DNA of 64,000 bases from assembly GCA_023451735.1 (NCBI GenBank), contig JAEXYH010000071.1:1-64000 (forward strand). Reading direction: 5' to 3'. The stretch comes from Pseudomonadota bacterium. Its GTDB lineage: Bacteria > Pseudomonadota > Alphaproteobacteria > Rhizobiales > Rhizobiaceae. The position numbers and the translations under genes were made by a program. The notes under the pieces are model-generated. The model was not told where the DNA came from. It did no database searches and saw only the letters and a program-made list of their open reading frames with translations. Below are positions 33,713-40,821 of this stretch, piece by piece (the first letter of the stretch is position 1; each line of letters begins with the position of its first letter).

Positions 33713-33862
33713 TTACCAACCCAACGCCAGCAACGATCCCAGATCGTATTTTGGAACAAGTAATACGGGCGATAGCAGCGCGATGAGCACGCCTGTCAGA
33801 TAGAACGTCGCCTTCATCATGCGCAATCTACGCGTTCTGACGCCGGTCCAGTCGTATTGCAT
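33713..33862 (-). CDS. Small membrane protein
   Basis: A 49-residue leftward protein from ATG 33862, with an AGGATCC ribosome-site candidate. A basic start (MQYDWTGVRTRRLRMMK) is followed by a hydrophobic helix (ATFYLTGVLIALLSPVLLV) and a short tail. It lies opposite to the lysis genes. The function is unknown; size and charge pattern fit a regulatory or exclusion peptide, but this is a guess. Confidence 0.5.
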   Translation of the reverse strand: MQYDWTGVRTRRLRMMKATFYLTGVLIALLSPVLLVPKYDLGSLLALGW

Positions 33863-34004
33863 TCCAGGATCCTCATGATCTGATACCGCGGATCGCGGTC
33901 ATTAAATTCGACTGCCCTAATACGTCGACGAAACTTGCGCGAAGCTTGTCAGGCGCGCCCGAGGTCTTAGGGCGAGACTGAATCACCAAACATCGGAGTT
34001 CCCC

Positions 34005-34217
34005 ATGCTCCTCCCAGACTGGCGCCGCCTCGTAAGGCGCGCCTGGTCGCTGCGGCTTATCGAAATCGCGGCCGCAGCTGACCTCATCCTCAACGTCGTT
34101 CCCTTCGTCTCCGACTGGCTTCCGTGGTGGCTCACCATCGTGCTGCTGGCCGGCGCTTGGGGTGCGCGTCTCATTGCCCAACCTGAAAAGGAACCGGCGA
34201 ATGGCAACACGACTTAA
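34005..34217 (+). CDS. Holin-like membrane protein
   Basis: A 70-residue protein with two hydrophobic helices (LIEIAAAADLILNVVPFVSD and LPWWLTIVLLAGAWGARLIA) divided by a short turn, and a polar C-terminus. It immediately precedes and overlaps the endolysin gene, the usual place of a holin or pinholin. It resembles small holin-like proteins (DUF7940 type) of Rhizobiales phages. It would set the time of lysis by letting the SAR endolysin become active. Confidence 0.7.
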   Translation: MLLPDWRRLVRRAWSLRLIEIAAAADLILNVVPFVSDWLPWWLTIVLLAGAWGARLIAQPEKEPANGNTT

Positions 34218-34698
34218 GGCCGTAGGCAAAGGCCTGGCGGCAATAACCTTGGCCGGCACACTGGCGATCCAGACAGTCGGCGGTTTCGAAGGGCTAAAGC
34301 TTTACGCATACCGTGACGTCGTCGGCATCTGGACCGCATGCTACGGCGAGACCAAGGGCATCAAGCCCGGCATGAAGTTCTCTAAGGCGGACTGCGACAA
34401 TATGCTGATCGACAGCCTCGTTGAACACGAGGAAGGCATGAGAAAGTGCCTGAAACAGCCTGACGCGCTCCCCATCAAGACCTACGTCGCTGGCGTCTCA
34501 CTTACCTACAACATCGGCGTGGGTGGCTTCTGCGGCTCGACTGTCGCTCGAAAACTGAATGCCGGAGATATCCCGGGTGCCTGCAACGCCTTCCTTGCTT
34601 GGGACAAAGGCACCGTTCGCGGCAAGAAGGTGCAGATCCCGGGCCTTACAAACCGCCGGGTTGCTGAGCGAAAGCTTTGCCTTGAGGGCGCAGCATGA
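34201..34698 (+). CDS. Phage lysozyme (GH24 endolysin, SAR type)
   Basis: A 165-residue T4-type muramidase. The N-terminal 28 residues (ATRLKAVGKGLAAITLAGTL and on) form a weakly hydrophobic helix like a signal-arrest-release segment. The catalytic triad follows in the order Glu-8-Asp-5-Thr in GGFEGLKLYAYRDVVGIWTA with CYGET. Later VSLTYNIGVGGFCGST and WDKG..VQIPGLTNRRVAER are typical. It starts at ATG 34201 inside the holin gene and its stop overlaps the spanin start. It degrades the murein once released. Confidence 0.9.
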   Translation: MATRLKAVGKGLAAITLAGTLAIQTVGGFEGLKLYAYRDVVGIWTACYGETKGIKPGMKFSKADCDNMLIDSLVEHEEGMRKCLKQPDALPIKTYVAGVSLTYNIGVGGFCGSTVARKLNAGDIPGACNAFLAWDKGTVRGKKVQIPGLTNRRVAERKLCLEGAA

Positions 34699-35093
34699 TC
34701 GGCGCCGTAGCAAAACTCCTTGGCGTCGACGCTTGGCTGGTAAAGTTCGGCACAATCGTCGTCTTGTTGCTCACGCTCATGGCTGGCGCATGGTGGATCC
34801 ACAACCACATTTACAGCCAAGGCTATCAGGCGGCCGTCGTCGTCAAAGACGCCGAGATCGCCACCATTCTCCGCGCCAACGCCCAGGCCGACGCCGACGA
34901 ACAGCGCCGCCAGACGATCGCCAATAACGCGGCGAAGAAGCGCGAGGCCGAGGCCATCGCCCAGCTTGAGGCCCAAGAGGTCGAAAATCTAGAATTGAGA
35001 AGGAAGCTGGCTAGTGAAGCTCGGCAAGATCCTGATGCTGACCAGCCTAGCCTTGGCGCTAGCAGCGTGCAGCGTATCAACGAAATCCGTTAA
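34695..35093 (+). CDS. Inner-membrane spanin (Rz-like)
   Basis: A 132-residue protein with one membrane helix near residues 17-36 (VKFGTIVVLLLTLMAGAWWI) and a long Ala/Glu-rich coiled coil (KKREAEAIAQLEAQEVENLE). This is the architecture of an i-spanin. Its ATG overlaps the endolysin stop and a lipoprotein gene is nested in its 3' end in another frame. The pair would fuse inner and outer membranes at the last step of lysis. Confidence 0.82.
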   Translation: MIGAVAKLLGVDAWLVKFGTIVVLLLTLMAGAWWIHNHIYSQGYQAAVVVKDAEIATILRANAQADADEQRRQTIANNAAKKREAEAIAQLEAQEVENLELRRKLASEARQDPDADQPSLGASSVQRINEIR

Positions 35094-35313
35094 CGTCGCA
35101 CCGGTGAAGCCGCCGCAGATCGCCCGGCCTGATAGTTCGCTGCTGCAAAGCTGTGCGAGGCCGGTGGCGCTGGGGCAGGGGCCCATGACGCAGGCGCAGG
35201 TCGAGGAGATGTGGATCGCCGACCGATCGGCGCTGCTCGCCTGCTACCGCCGCCATCTGGCGCTCAGGAACTTCATCGTTGAGCGCGATGATGCGCTGCG
35301 AGGTGAGCTATGA
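35014..35313 (+). CDS. Outer-membrane spanin lipoprotein (Rz1-like)
   Basis: A 99-residue lipoprotein that starts at a GTG inside the i-spanin gene in another frame. Signal and lipobox are LALALAAC with the lipidated Cys19; the mature part is proline-containing (APVKPPQIARPD) and has a second half longer than in coliphage Rz1 (WIADRSALLACYRRHLALRN). The overlapping layout is diagnostic of Rz/Rz1 pairs. Its stop overlaps the ATG of the next gene. Confidence 0.8.
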   Translation: MKLGKILMLTSLALALAACSVSTKSVNVAPVKPPQIARPDSSLLQSCARPVALGQGPMTQAQVEEMWIADRSALLACYRRHLALRNFIVERDDALRGEL

Positions 35314-35651
35314 CCGGCCCGGAGATCATGGCCGTTGTCGGCTTCTTCGTGATGCTGTCGGGCGTCCTTTGGGGCATCTGGTGGCGGATTGAAGGGAAGG
35401 TGAAGGAAGCGAAGGACGGCGCGCAGGCGTCGGCATCCGCGGCGCAGGCTCTTGCCGCCCTCGCTCGCGATGAACTGGCTGCGCATAAACTGCACGTCGC
35501 AGAGACCTACATCACCAAGGCTGGCATGCGCGAGACGACAGAACAGATCATGGAGGCTATCCACGGCGTAAAGCAGGCCGTCGACCACATGACGGTTCGC
35601 GTCGATCGTATCGTCGAGGGCCAGCCGCGCCGCACCACACGGACCAACTGA
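35310..35651 (+). CDS. Membrane-anchored coiled-coil protein
   Basis: A 113-residue protein with an N-terminal membrane helix (IMAVVGFFVMLSGVLWGIWW) and a predicted coiled coil (EGKVKEAKDGAQASASAAQA), ending with QAVDHMTVRVDRIVEGQPRR. It follows the spanins by an ATGA overlap. It is a common last gene of lysis modules in Rhizobiales prophages; its function is unknown. A degraded copy of its 3' end seems to lie at 36502. Confidence 0.65.
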   Translation: MTGPEIMAVVGFFVMLSGVLWGIWWRIEGKVKEAKDGAQASASAAQALAALARDELAAHKLHVAETYITKAGMRETTEQIMEAIHGVKQAVDHMTVRVDRIVEGQPRRTTRTN

Positions 35652-35669
35652 AACGTGCGAAAACAAAAA

Positions 35670-35697
35670 AAGGGCCTCATGTAGAGGCCCTTATTAT
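35670..35697. terminator. Bidirectional terminator
   Basis: AAGGGCCTC, loop ATGTA, GAGGCCCTT. On the minus strand it is followed by a run of T residues, and on the plus strand by TTATTATT. It separates the lysis operon from the convergent outer-membrane gene. Confidence 0.85.
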
Positions 35698-35711
35698 TCG
35701 GCAGCTTGGTA

Positions 35712-36353
35712 TCAGAACTTGACCGCGATGCCCGCCTTGACGACGTGCTGGTCGATGTCCACGTTGACACCGTCGAAGTCCTTATCACCGAAGTCGTTGT
35801 AACGATATTCGCCGCGGAGGAAGACGTTGTCGGTGACTGCGAAGTCAACACCGGCGCCGACGGTCCAGCCGTGGAACGTCTCATCGTCATCGCCAACCGG
35901 CGTGTCGAGGAATGCGCGGGTGGCAGTCCAGCCGCCAGCAGCATAAACCAGCGTGCGGTCGAAGGCATAGCCGACGCGGCCACGAACCGAGCCCGCCCAC
36001 TTGGTGCCTGCGTCAACGCCATCTATGCCAAAGAGGTTGTCTTCCTTGTTCCAGTTGTAGTCGACATCGCCTTCGATACCCAGAACGAAGCCGTTGCTCA
36101 TCTGCCAGTTGTAGCCAACAAAGCCACCTGCGATCGCACCATCGAAGTCTTCGTCGATGCTGGCGCCACCGGCGCTGAAATCACCATTGCCCCAGCCGTA
36201 TCCAGCCGCAATACCTGCATAGGCGCCGTCCCAAGAGAATACCTGGGTTTCAACGGCGACTGGCGCGCTTGGAACTTGGTCGACTGCGTCTGCTGCGTAA
36301 GCCGCGGTCGAGGCGGAAAGTGCAAGCACAGCGAAAGCAATAGTCTTGATCAT
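35712..36353 (-). CDS. Outer-membrane beta-barrel (Omp25/31-like porin)
   Basis: A 213-residue barrel protein with a signal peptide (MIKTIAFAVLALSASTAAYA). Features of the Rhizobiales Omp25/Omp31 group include WDGAYAGIAAGYGWGNGDFS, GGFVGYNWQMSNGFVLGIEG, SVRGRVGYAFDRTLVYAAGG, VGAGVDFAVTDNVFLRGEYR and a final aromatic residue (AVKF) for BAM insertion. The start at 36353 has a GAGAGGA site. It is encoded against the lysis genes as an independent unit, so it could be expressed in the lysogen and change phage receptors or envelope properties. Confidence 0.85.
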   Translation of the reverse strand: MIKTIAFAVLALSASTAAYAADAVDQVPSAPVAVETQVFSWDGAYAGIAAGYGWGNGDFSAGGASIDEDFDGAIAGGFVGYNWQMSNGFVLGIEGDVDYNWNKEDNLFGIDGVDAGTKWAGSVRGRVGYAFDRTLVYAAGGWTATRAFLDTPVGDDDETFHGWTVGAGVDFAVTDNVFLRGEYRYNDFGDKDFDGVNVDIDQHVVKAGIAVKF

Positions 36354-36501
36354 ATTCAGTCCTCTCATCAAATCAGTGATGGATGACTATGCTGAGCAGC
36401 AGATAAAGTCTGTAGCATTTGAGCAACTATCGACGTGTAGCCGGCTTTGTCATCTACCGTACAAAGGGCACCAAAGCGCTGAGGAAAACAAAGAATCCAT
36501 C

Positions 36502-36570
36502 AGCGGGGTAGAGAGTGCCGTTGACGCCATGACGCTCCGCATCGTTCGTGTGGTTAAAGGGCAGCCTAAG
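36502..36570 (+). pseudogene. Degraded 3' fragment of the 35310-type gene
   Basis: The translated stretch GVESAVDAMTLRIVRVVKGQ aligns with GVKQAVDHMTVRVDRIVEGQ at the end of the 35310 gene, and the DNA is similar as well. No start, no upstream coding sequence and no ribosome site are present, so it is a relic of an older or duplicated lysis-module end. Confidence 0.45.
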
Positions 36571-36620
36571 GGCTGCGTTACCAGGGGTGATTCATGTCTT
36601 CTGCCCGCGGGGGCGACACG

Positions 36621-36767
36621 TTATGTCGGCGGGTTGGTAATAGGCGCTTTCCCATCTGTGTTGCCAAAACGGTCAGTCATCCAGGCTTGCACAGCATAAA
36701 CCGATAAGAGGATAACCACTGAGAATAGAAGAGTGGTAATCAGGGGGCGTTGTTCGAGAAATCTCAT
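36621..36767 (-). CDS. Possible small membrane protein
   Basis: A 48-residue leftward frame from ATG 36767: MRFLEQRPLITTLLFSVVIL continues the hydrophobic helix into LSVYAVQAWM, then a polar tail (TDRFGNTDGKAPITNPPT). The ribosome site is weak. Charge distribution and length match other small membrane genes in this part of the prophage. No family is recognised. Confidence 0.4.
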   Translation of the reverse strand: MRFLEQRPLITTLLFSVVILLSVYAVQAWMTDRFGNTDGKAPITNPPT

Positions 36768-36832
36768 AAATGCTGAACGGCGTCCGCTTCCATCGGTTCC
36801 GCATGCGGGAATATCAACTTCGTGCCTGATGC

Positions 36833-37091
36833 TTAGACCCTCAAAAGTAGGAGGCTGCCGTCAGTGGACGCTTCCGGAATGATCTCGGCGGCAAAACCAC
36901 ATTCGCCATCCAGTGCCGCGATATATCCCAGCGACAGAAGTCGTTGCGAGCAAGGCGGCAGCTTCCATCGCTTCGGTGAAGTCCTCAACATTGTCAACGA
37001 TTTGGTCGATGAACTCATCGACCGTTAGGTCTCGAGAGAATGACAAAGTGGCGGATTCAAACCCGGCGTGAATGATTTCTTCCATCACCAC
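36833..37091 (-). pseudogene. Probable frameshifted small gene
   Basis: The leftward frame from 37091 begins well (MVMEEIIHAGFESATLSFSR, then FIDQIVDNVEDFTEAMEAAA) but after about residue 50 turns into an unlikely Trp/Arg/His-rich end. In the overlapping frame the sequence LGYIAALDGECGFAAEIIPE, ending in LLLLRV, continues like a normal protein. A one-base indel near 36935-36955 would join them. Either the gene is broken or the two frames are joined by slippage. Confidence 0.4.
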
Positions 37092-37304
37092 TATGTGGAG
37101 TTCGCAGAGATCCGGTCAATCCGGTGTCGCCACGGACCGGACTCCGGACACGTTGCTGCATGATGGGAGGGGCCGACCCGCGGCGACACAACTGACCTAA
37201 CAGAGTCAGCGGTCGCGATTTTGATCGAAGTCAATTTTCAGAATGCAGTCAGCGAAAAGGTGCGAACACAGACCCGGGGGTTCGCCCTGACATTAATTGA
37301 GGTC

Positions 37305-37395
37305 GGGTGCCTGCGTCGCTTCGGTTAGCGCAGCGAGAAATGCTAATTCCAACCGCTCGCGCGGCGCCGGGGAAAGACAAGCCTCTCCCGCACCC
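37305..37395. repeat. Element A of the ~90-base repeat family
   Basis: A 91-base non-coding element bounded by GGGTGC and GCACCC, which can pair, with an inner hairpin CTGCG...CGCAG. It shares with element B a 20-base block ending AATTCCAACCGCT, then CGCGGC, CCGGGGAA, GACAAGCCT and TCCC. It lies between two leftward genes. Confidence 0.65.
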
Positions 37396-37486
37396 GGGGC
37401 AGGAAATAGTGATCCGCTGTGATGCATGCAACTCCTCGACGCCATGACATTGTGTGCTGCGGCAATTAGGCAAATACTGGGTGGTC

Positions 37487-37771
37487 CTAAATTTCCAAGC
37501 GGCCACATAGGTTTCGCTTCACCCATCGCATACTCAAAAGATAACATAATGGGTTGAGGTCAGGTGAGGAGAGGGTTTTTCTGTTACCAGATCCATCCTC
37601 CCATACAGCGATCAAGCGACCGCTTATTCTTGCAGATTTAGCGGAACACTGAATGGCATGGAGAACATTATTTTTCTCCTCGGCCGACTGCTGGTCAAAA
37701 TGGTTCGGAAGCAGGGCAACGATGAAATCCGCCGAGCCGTAGGTTATCATGGCAATGTCGACGGTGTTCAT
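37487..37771 (-). CDS. Small conserved-looking protein, unknown
   Basis: A 94-residue protein from ATG 37771 (GGGAGG site): NTVDIAMITYGSADFIVALL, then AEEKNNVLHAIQCSAKSARI and SGRLIAVWEDGSGN. It looks like a compact alpha/beta protein. I do not recognise it, although similar-sized proteins occur in Rhizobiales accessory regions. It is the third gene of a leftward operon (38230 to 37487). A longer upstream start lacks a ribosome site. Confidence 0.55.
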   Translation of the reverse strand: MNTVDIAMITYGSADFIVALLPNHFDQQSAEEKNNVLHAIQCSAKSARISGRLIAVWEDGSGNRKTLSSPDLNPLCYLLSMRWVKRNLCGRLEI

Positions 37772-37805
37772 TCGTTTCTCGACCTCCCGGCGCATTTGCG
37801 TTTGG

Positions 37806-37916
37806 TCACTGCGAAGCAGCCGAGATGCGATCAAGGACAATTGAAACCAAAATCGTTATGCTCAACATCAGCCCGGCGTAGACAATCCACTCTGCGCTCT
37901 GGCGTTTACGCTTCAT
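37806..37916 (-). CDS. 36-residue membrane peptide
   Basis: Starts at ATG 37916, overlapping the TGA of the upstream gene, and ends 34 bases before the next gene. A basic head (MKRKRQSAEW) and a single hydrophobic helix (IVYAGLMLSITILVSIVLD) form the whole peptide. Translational coupling to the upstream gene supports it. The function is unknown. Confidence 0.5.
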   Translation of the reverse strand: MKRKRQSAEWIVYAGLMLSITILVSIVLDRISAASQ

Positions 37917-38230
37917 GAGCGCTCTCTGAAAGTGAATTCCATTCTGCTGTCTTTTACCATATGCAGGTCGCGGATCATTCCCGCTGCGTTCAGAAGGCCA
38001 CTCCGAACTTCTTCTGGCGCAAGTGGTAGAACATCTGTTTTTGTGGCCAGTATCTTTAAATCGGTCACGGCGTCATAGCTCTTTGCGTTTCTGGGAATAC
38101 CGACTGCTTCACGCAGTTCGTAGATTGTACCGACAGCGCGTTCCAACAGTCTTTTTTGCTCGAATACACCGACCTTCTCTACTGTGTTTGCCGCCCTGAT
38201 GAGTTCCGCGATGAAATCGTTCTCTCGCAA
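37913..38230 (-). CDS. Small helical protein, unknown
   Basis: A 105-residue helical protein (MRENDFIAELIRAANTVEKV, then FEQKRLLERAVGTIYELREA). I do not recognise it. It is the first gene of a leftward three-gene operon, with an inverted repeat TTTGCGC-TCTA-GCGCAAA beginning 15 bases upstream of its start, so it is probably controlled by a dimeric DNA-binding protein. Confidence 0.6.
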   Translation of the reverse strand: MRENDFIAELIRAANTVEKVGVFEQKRLLERAVGTIYELREAVGIPRNAKSYDAVTDLKILATKTDVLPLAPEEVRSGLLNAAGMIRDLHMVKDSRMEFTFRERS

Positions 38231-38244
38231 CTCCGCCCCTCCTG

Positions 38245-38308
38245 TTTGCGCTCTAGCGCAAATATGAAGATTAATGCTGTCCCGATAAAATCACGTTAAT
38301 GACAGCAT
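38245..38308. promoter_or_regulatory. Two inverted repeats upstream of the 38230 operon
   Basis: TTTGCGC-TCTA-GCGCAAA (38245-38262) is an 18-base perfect palindrome with a four-base centre, and ATGCTGTC (38274-38281) pairs with GACAGCAT (38301-38308). Both lie directly upstream of the leftward operon and may be operators. From here to 38642 I see no gene. Confidence 0.45.
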
Positions 38309-38642
38309 CGAAGTAATACGCGGGGAGGGACGGGTAAGCCAGGCGTGTAGCGCGGAAGGCTTGCACTCTCAGGCGCGAACGCAAGGTTTGGGGCGTTCAC
38401 ACCGCAACAGGATCCAAGAAAACGGTTAACCGAAGGTTTCAGCGTAGAGTGTTTGCCCTGACATCGACGCAGTTAAGCCCGCGCAATCGCTGGATGCACG
38501 GGCTTAACAGAAAATCGAGGCTCAATCGCTGCTCGACTTTCAAAGGATACACTTTATCCCAGCGAGCGATACGTAGCCTTAAGGAGTAGAGAGAAAAATC
38601 GCAGCACTACCGCCGTGAGGCCGGCTGAACTCGTCGCCCATA

Positions 38643-38732
38643 CTAAGTGTAGATCCAAAATAAAGTCATCATCCCGCCGACCCACACAATCGTGAGGAGG
38701 AAGGCAGCAATAAGAAAAAGCTTGCCGGACAT
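38643..38732 (-). CDS. 29-residue membrane peptide
   Basis: A leftward frame from ATG 38732 preceded by AGGAGC at a slightly long distance. The peptide is one hydrophobic helix (MSGKLFLIAAFLLTIVWVGG and on) with a short end WIYT. It resembles the other tiny membrane peptides of this region in charge pattern. Because it is so short, real translation is uncertain. Confidence 0.35.
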   Translation of the reverse strand: MSGKLFLIAAFLLTIVWVGGMMTLFWIYT

Positions 38733-38854
38733 GCCTATTATTGCTCCTGATGCTCGGTAATCACTGCGATTAACCTTAACGGTGAAAAACGTAGAGTGGC
38801 TGTGCGTCATGATGGCCAAGGTGCACGACCAGCCGGATTGAATAAAAACGGTAA

Positions 38855-38944
38855 GGTGCCCGCGCCGCTTCAGTTGACGCAGCGTGAAATGCTAATTCCA
38901 ACCGCTAGCGCGGCTCCGGGGAAGACAAGCCTATCCCACACCCC
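38855..38944. repeat. Element B of the ~90-base repeat family
   Basis: Closest relative of element A: GGTGCCCGCGCCGCTTC at the start, the shared 20-base block ending AATTCCAACCGCT, then GCGCGGC, CCGGGGAA, GACAAGCCT and CCCACACCC at the end. One-base indels relative to A argue against a coding role. No gene is seen between 38733 and 39320; the stretch holds elements B and C. Confidence 0.65.
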
Positions 38945-39071
38945 CAAACCCCATTATACTTGGCAAAATTGACGCCGCTAGTTCCACTACCGTACAAATC
39001 GCTCAAATATTTGTTGAGGTTTGAGGCCCACCACCGCGACATCAGTGCTACCGCAAAATCATCAGTTAGAC

Positions 39072-39146
39072 GGGTGCCCGCGCCGCTTCGGTTGACGCAG
39101 ATGTAAAGCCACTACTTCGGGAGCTGACAAGCCTGCTCCGCACCCC
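39072..39146. repeat. Element C of the ~90-base repeat family (short middle)
   Basis: GGGTGCCCGCGCCGCTTCGG at the start and GACAAGCCT with CCGCACCCC at the end, but with a different, shorter middle. The pairing ends GGGTGC / GCACCC are conserved, which points to RNA or DNA secondary structure. Confidence 0.6.
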
Positions 39147-39320
39147 GAGGTGCATATAGTCAGTTTGGAAGATCGAAGAAAGGGTCTGATATTGCACAGA
39201 GGGGGGCACCCCTCGTGTCGCCCCAAGGGGCGCACCTTGACTCGAGGTCAAGGACGCGTTGCGGCGCCCTGAATATAAGGCCACAGTTAATTGACGAGCC
39301 ACCACCGGACCCGAAGGAGG

Positions 39321-39482
39321 CTACCTCGTCGGAGGTTTGTCTGGTTTACTATTTGAGACCTCTGAAAGGCGTGTGAGGTTCGATTTTAGTTCTTCGAGAC
39401 GAAGCTGAAGCAACTTTGCCTCCTCGACAAACGTCTTTTCCGCTCGTCCCATCTCATTCAGGTTATCGTTTGCAATGTTCAT
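39321..39482 (-). CDS. Small coiled-coil protein
   Basis: A 53-residue protein from ATG 39482 with a GAGGGGAC site. The central heptad pattern (AEKTFVEEAKLLQLRLEELK, then SNLTRLSEV) predicts a short coiled coil, and the tail is Lys/Pro-rich. It is soluble and highly charged. No family is known to me. The good start site and regular helix make it likely to be real. Confidence 0.55.
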   Translation of the reverse strand: MNIANDNLNEMGRAEKTFVEEAKLLQLRLEELKSNLTRLSEVSNSKPDKPPTR

Positions 39483-39715
39483 GTCCCCTCGCAAAGATCT
39501 TCGAATAAACAGAGTGATAGCGCCATCGCAGAAAAACGAGGCAGCTATATTATCATGTTCGAAACTTGCGTGAGGCGGGCGGGCCTACCCGCCCTTGCGC
39601 ATAAGGAAATCAGCAAAAGGCTGTCCTGGGGTCGTGCCGCCACGAACAGAGCCATGCACACACATCTGCTGGAAGGGATGCAGCTACTGCTCGTGACGAC
39701 ACCCGTTAACGCTCT

Positions 39716-39874
39716 ATGCCGTGGAAAGTTTCGGAAGATCTACCGCCAGCGGCGTTTGGTATAACTTACGTCGAAGGCGACTTTCTGCTCTTTACCACAA
39801 GCCGGCGCAAATATCGTCGTTGTCTGGCTGTGACGGAGGCAACTTCTATTCGCCGCGATCCGTCGAGCCGCTAG
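39716..39874 (+). CDS. Possible small protein
   Basis: A 52-residue frame from ATG 39716 (MPWKVSEDLPPAAFGITYVE, then GDFLLFTTSRRKYRRC). The sequence reads like a small beta-strand protein, but there is no clear ribosome site and the gene ends at the stop of the convergent 39875 gene. Low confidence. Confidence 0.3.
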   Translation: MPWKVSEDLPPAAFGITYVEGDFLLFTTSRRKYRRCLAVTEATSIRRDPSSR

Positions 39875-40099
39875 TCAGATGTCATCACGCCGGGCGCAGT
39901 CGATATAGACTGTCCCGACGGGCTTCCCAACCCGATCTTTGACCGGATGATGACGGCCGACTTCGAATTCATCTGCCTCTACGCGGTCAGCTAGGTTCCT
40001 GAGTGTGTCAGCAGCCCACTTGTTGATCACAGCTGTAGATGGACCGGAAAAACTCAGTTCTACATCGCACTGAAGATACTTGGTCAGATTGTTGTCCAT
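39875..40099 (-). CDS. Small protein, unknown
   Basis: A 74-residue protein from ATG 40099, chosen because it has an AAGGATG site; an upstream ATG at 40135 does not. The sequence (LTKYLQCDVELSFSGPSTAV, NKWAADTLRNLADRVEADEF, PVGTVYIDCARR) has a beta-alpha-beta look typical of small folded proteins. I know no family. Element E of the repeat family lies 70 bases upstream. Confidence 0.6.
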   Translation of the reverse strand: MDNNLTKYLQCDVELSFSGPSTAVINKWAADTLRNLADRVEADEFEVGRHHPVKDRVGKPVGTVYIDCARRDDI

Positions 40100-40169
40100 C
40101 GCGGCTTCATCCTTCTTAATCGGCTTGAATGACATTCACGCGTTAAGGTTCCGGTCAGGTAGAAAGAGA

Positions 40170-40190
40170 GGTGCGCGCGCCGGTTCGGTT
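40170..40190. repeat. Element E, 5' half of the repeat family
   Basis: GGTGCGCGCGCCGGTTCGGT matches the start of element C with two differences; the second half of the element is missing. It lies between the leftward 39875 gene and the rightward 40293 peptide. Confidence 0.4.
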
Positions 40191-40292
40191 CGCCACGATC
40201 CGAAACCTACATGGCGGCCTGACATACAGCGGAACAGATGCGACGCGACAGCATTTTGGCTTTCGTCACTGGATCAAACACAGGAACGCGCT

Positions 40293-40367
40293 ATGAAAAC
40301 CATTTTCATGGTCGTTGTGGCATTCGCTCTCGTGTTTGTCGTGCTTACGCTTCTCGGGACAAAGTAA
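40293..40367 (+). CDS. 24-residue membrane peptide
   Basis: ATG 40293 with a GGAAC site opens a peptide that is almost only a membrane helix (KTIFMVVVAFALVFVVLTLL, end GTK). Similar hydrophobic micro-peptides occur in several places of this prophage. Translation is unproven. Confidence 0.35.
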   Translation: MKTIFMVVVAFALVFVVLTLLGTK

Positions 40368-40431
40368 TATTCACGCTGACATCAAGGGCAGGGCGGCAGT
40401 CCACTCGCCTGGCTGAGACGCTTACGGCGGA

Positions 40432-40725
40432 TCAGGTAAGTATCTGCCTTATTTGCCAGCCTTGCGGAGGTCTCGCGGCCATGAGCTTCTCGGCACGTTG
40501 GTCGAGCTTCTGGAGCGCGAGACGTTGGGCCTCCGCGAACGTCGTGGCGCTGACTGTCACCACCCAGCGACCAGACTGGAAACGATAGCTTTTCTTCACG
40601 GTAGCGGCCTTGCATCCAGCAAGGAAGGCAAGCCGGGCGGTGTCACGGGCGTGCTTGGTTGGCGTGCGGTCGGGATTGGTTTCCCACCACTCGTCGAAGG
40701 CTTGGATTAGCTTTGGATCTGTCAT
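40432..40725 (-). CDS. Small phage protein, unknown
   Basis: A 97-residue protein: FDEWWETNPDRTPTKHARDT is a pattern I know from small phage proteins of proteobacteria, followed by ARLAFLAGCKAATVKKS, a WVVTVSAT strand and AEAQRLALQKLDQRAEKLM. It is probably soluble. Start ATG 40725. It is the last leftward gene before the protease gene; the function is unknown. Confidence 0.6.
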   Translation of the reverse strand: MTDPKLIQAFDEWWETNPDRTPTKHARDTARLAFLAGCKAATVKKSYRFQSGRWVVTVSATTFAEAQRLALQKLDQRAEKLMAARPPQGWQIRQILT

Positions 40726-40821
40726 TTCAATGTAGCAGGGCTGTGGGTGTTAGTTCTCTATTTGTTCTCACCGATGGCCGGCAGAGTCAACTGTTTGAGT
40801 TGAATGTGAAGGAAGGGGGGT

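Noticed and set aside
34162..34200. Upstream start for the endolysin
   Set aside because: ATG 34201 has a purine-rich AAAAGGA site and gives a normal SAR-type N-terminus; the longer form would add a segment antisense-like to nothing and without a site.
36346..36699. Rightward 117-codon frame after the outer-membrane gene
   Set aside because: Only its middle resembles a real protein (the relic at 36502); there is no proper start and the ends look random.
37249..37550. Leftward frames reading through repeat element A
   Set aside because: Elements A and B differ by one-base indels that change the frame, so the shared sequence is not under coding constraint.
33370..39146. Elements A-D as known riboswitches or hammerhead ribozymes
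   Set aside because: I looked for the CTGATGA...GAAA hammerhead core and for cobalamin, glycine, TPP and SAM-II consensus boxes; the GGTGCC and CCACT words in element C are in the wrong order for a cobalamin switch.
39555..39764. Rightward 69-codon frame MFETCVRRAG...
   Set aside because: No ribosome site and random-looking composition; the overlapping frame at 39716 is slightly more plausible but also weak.
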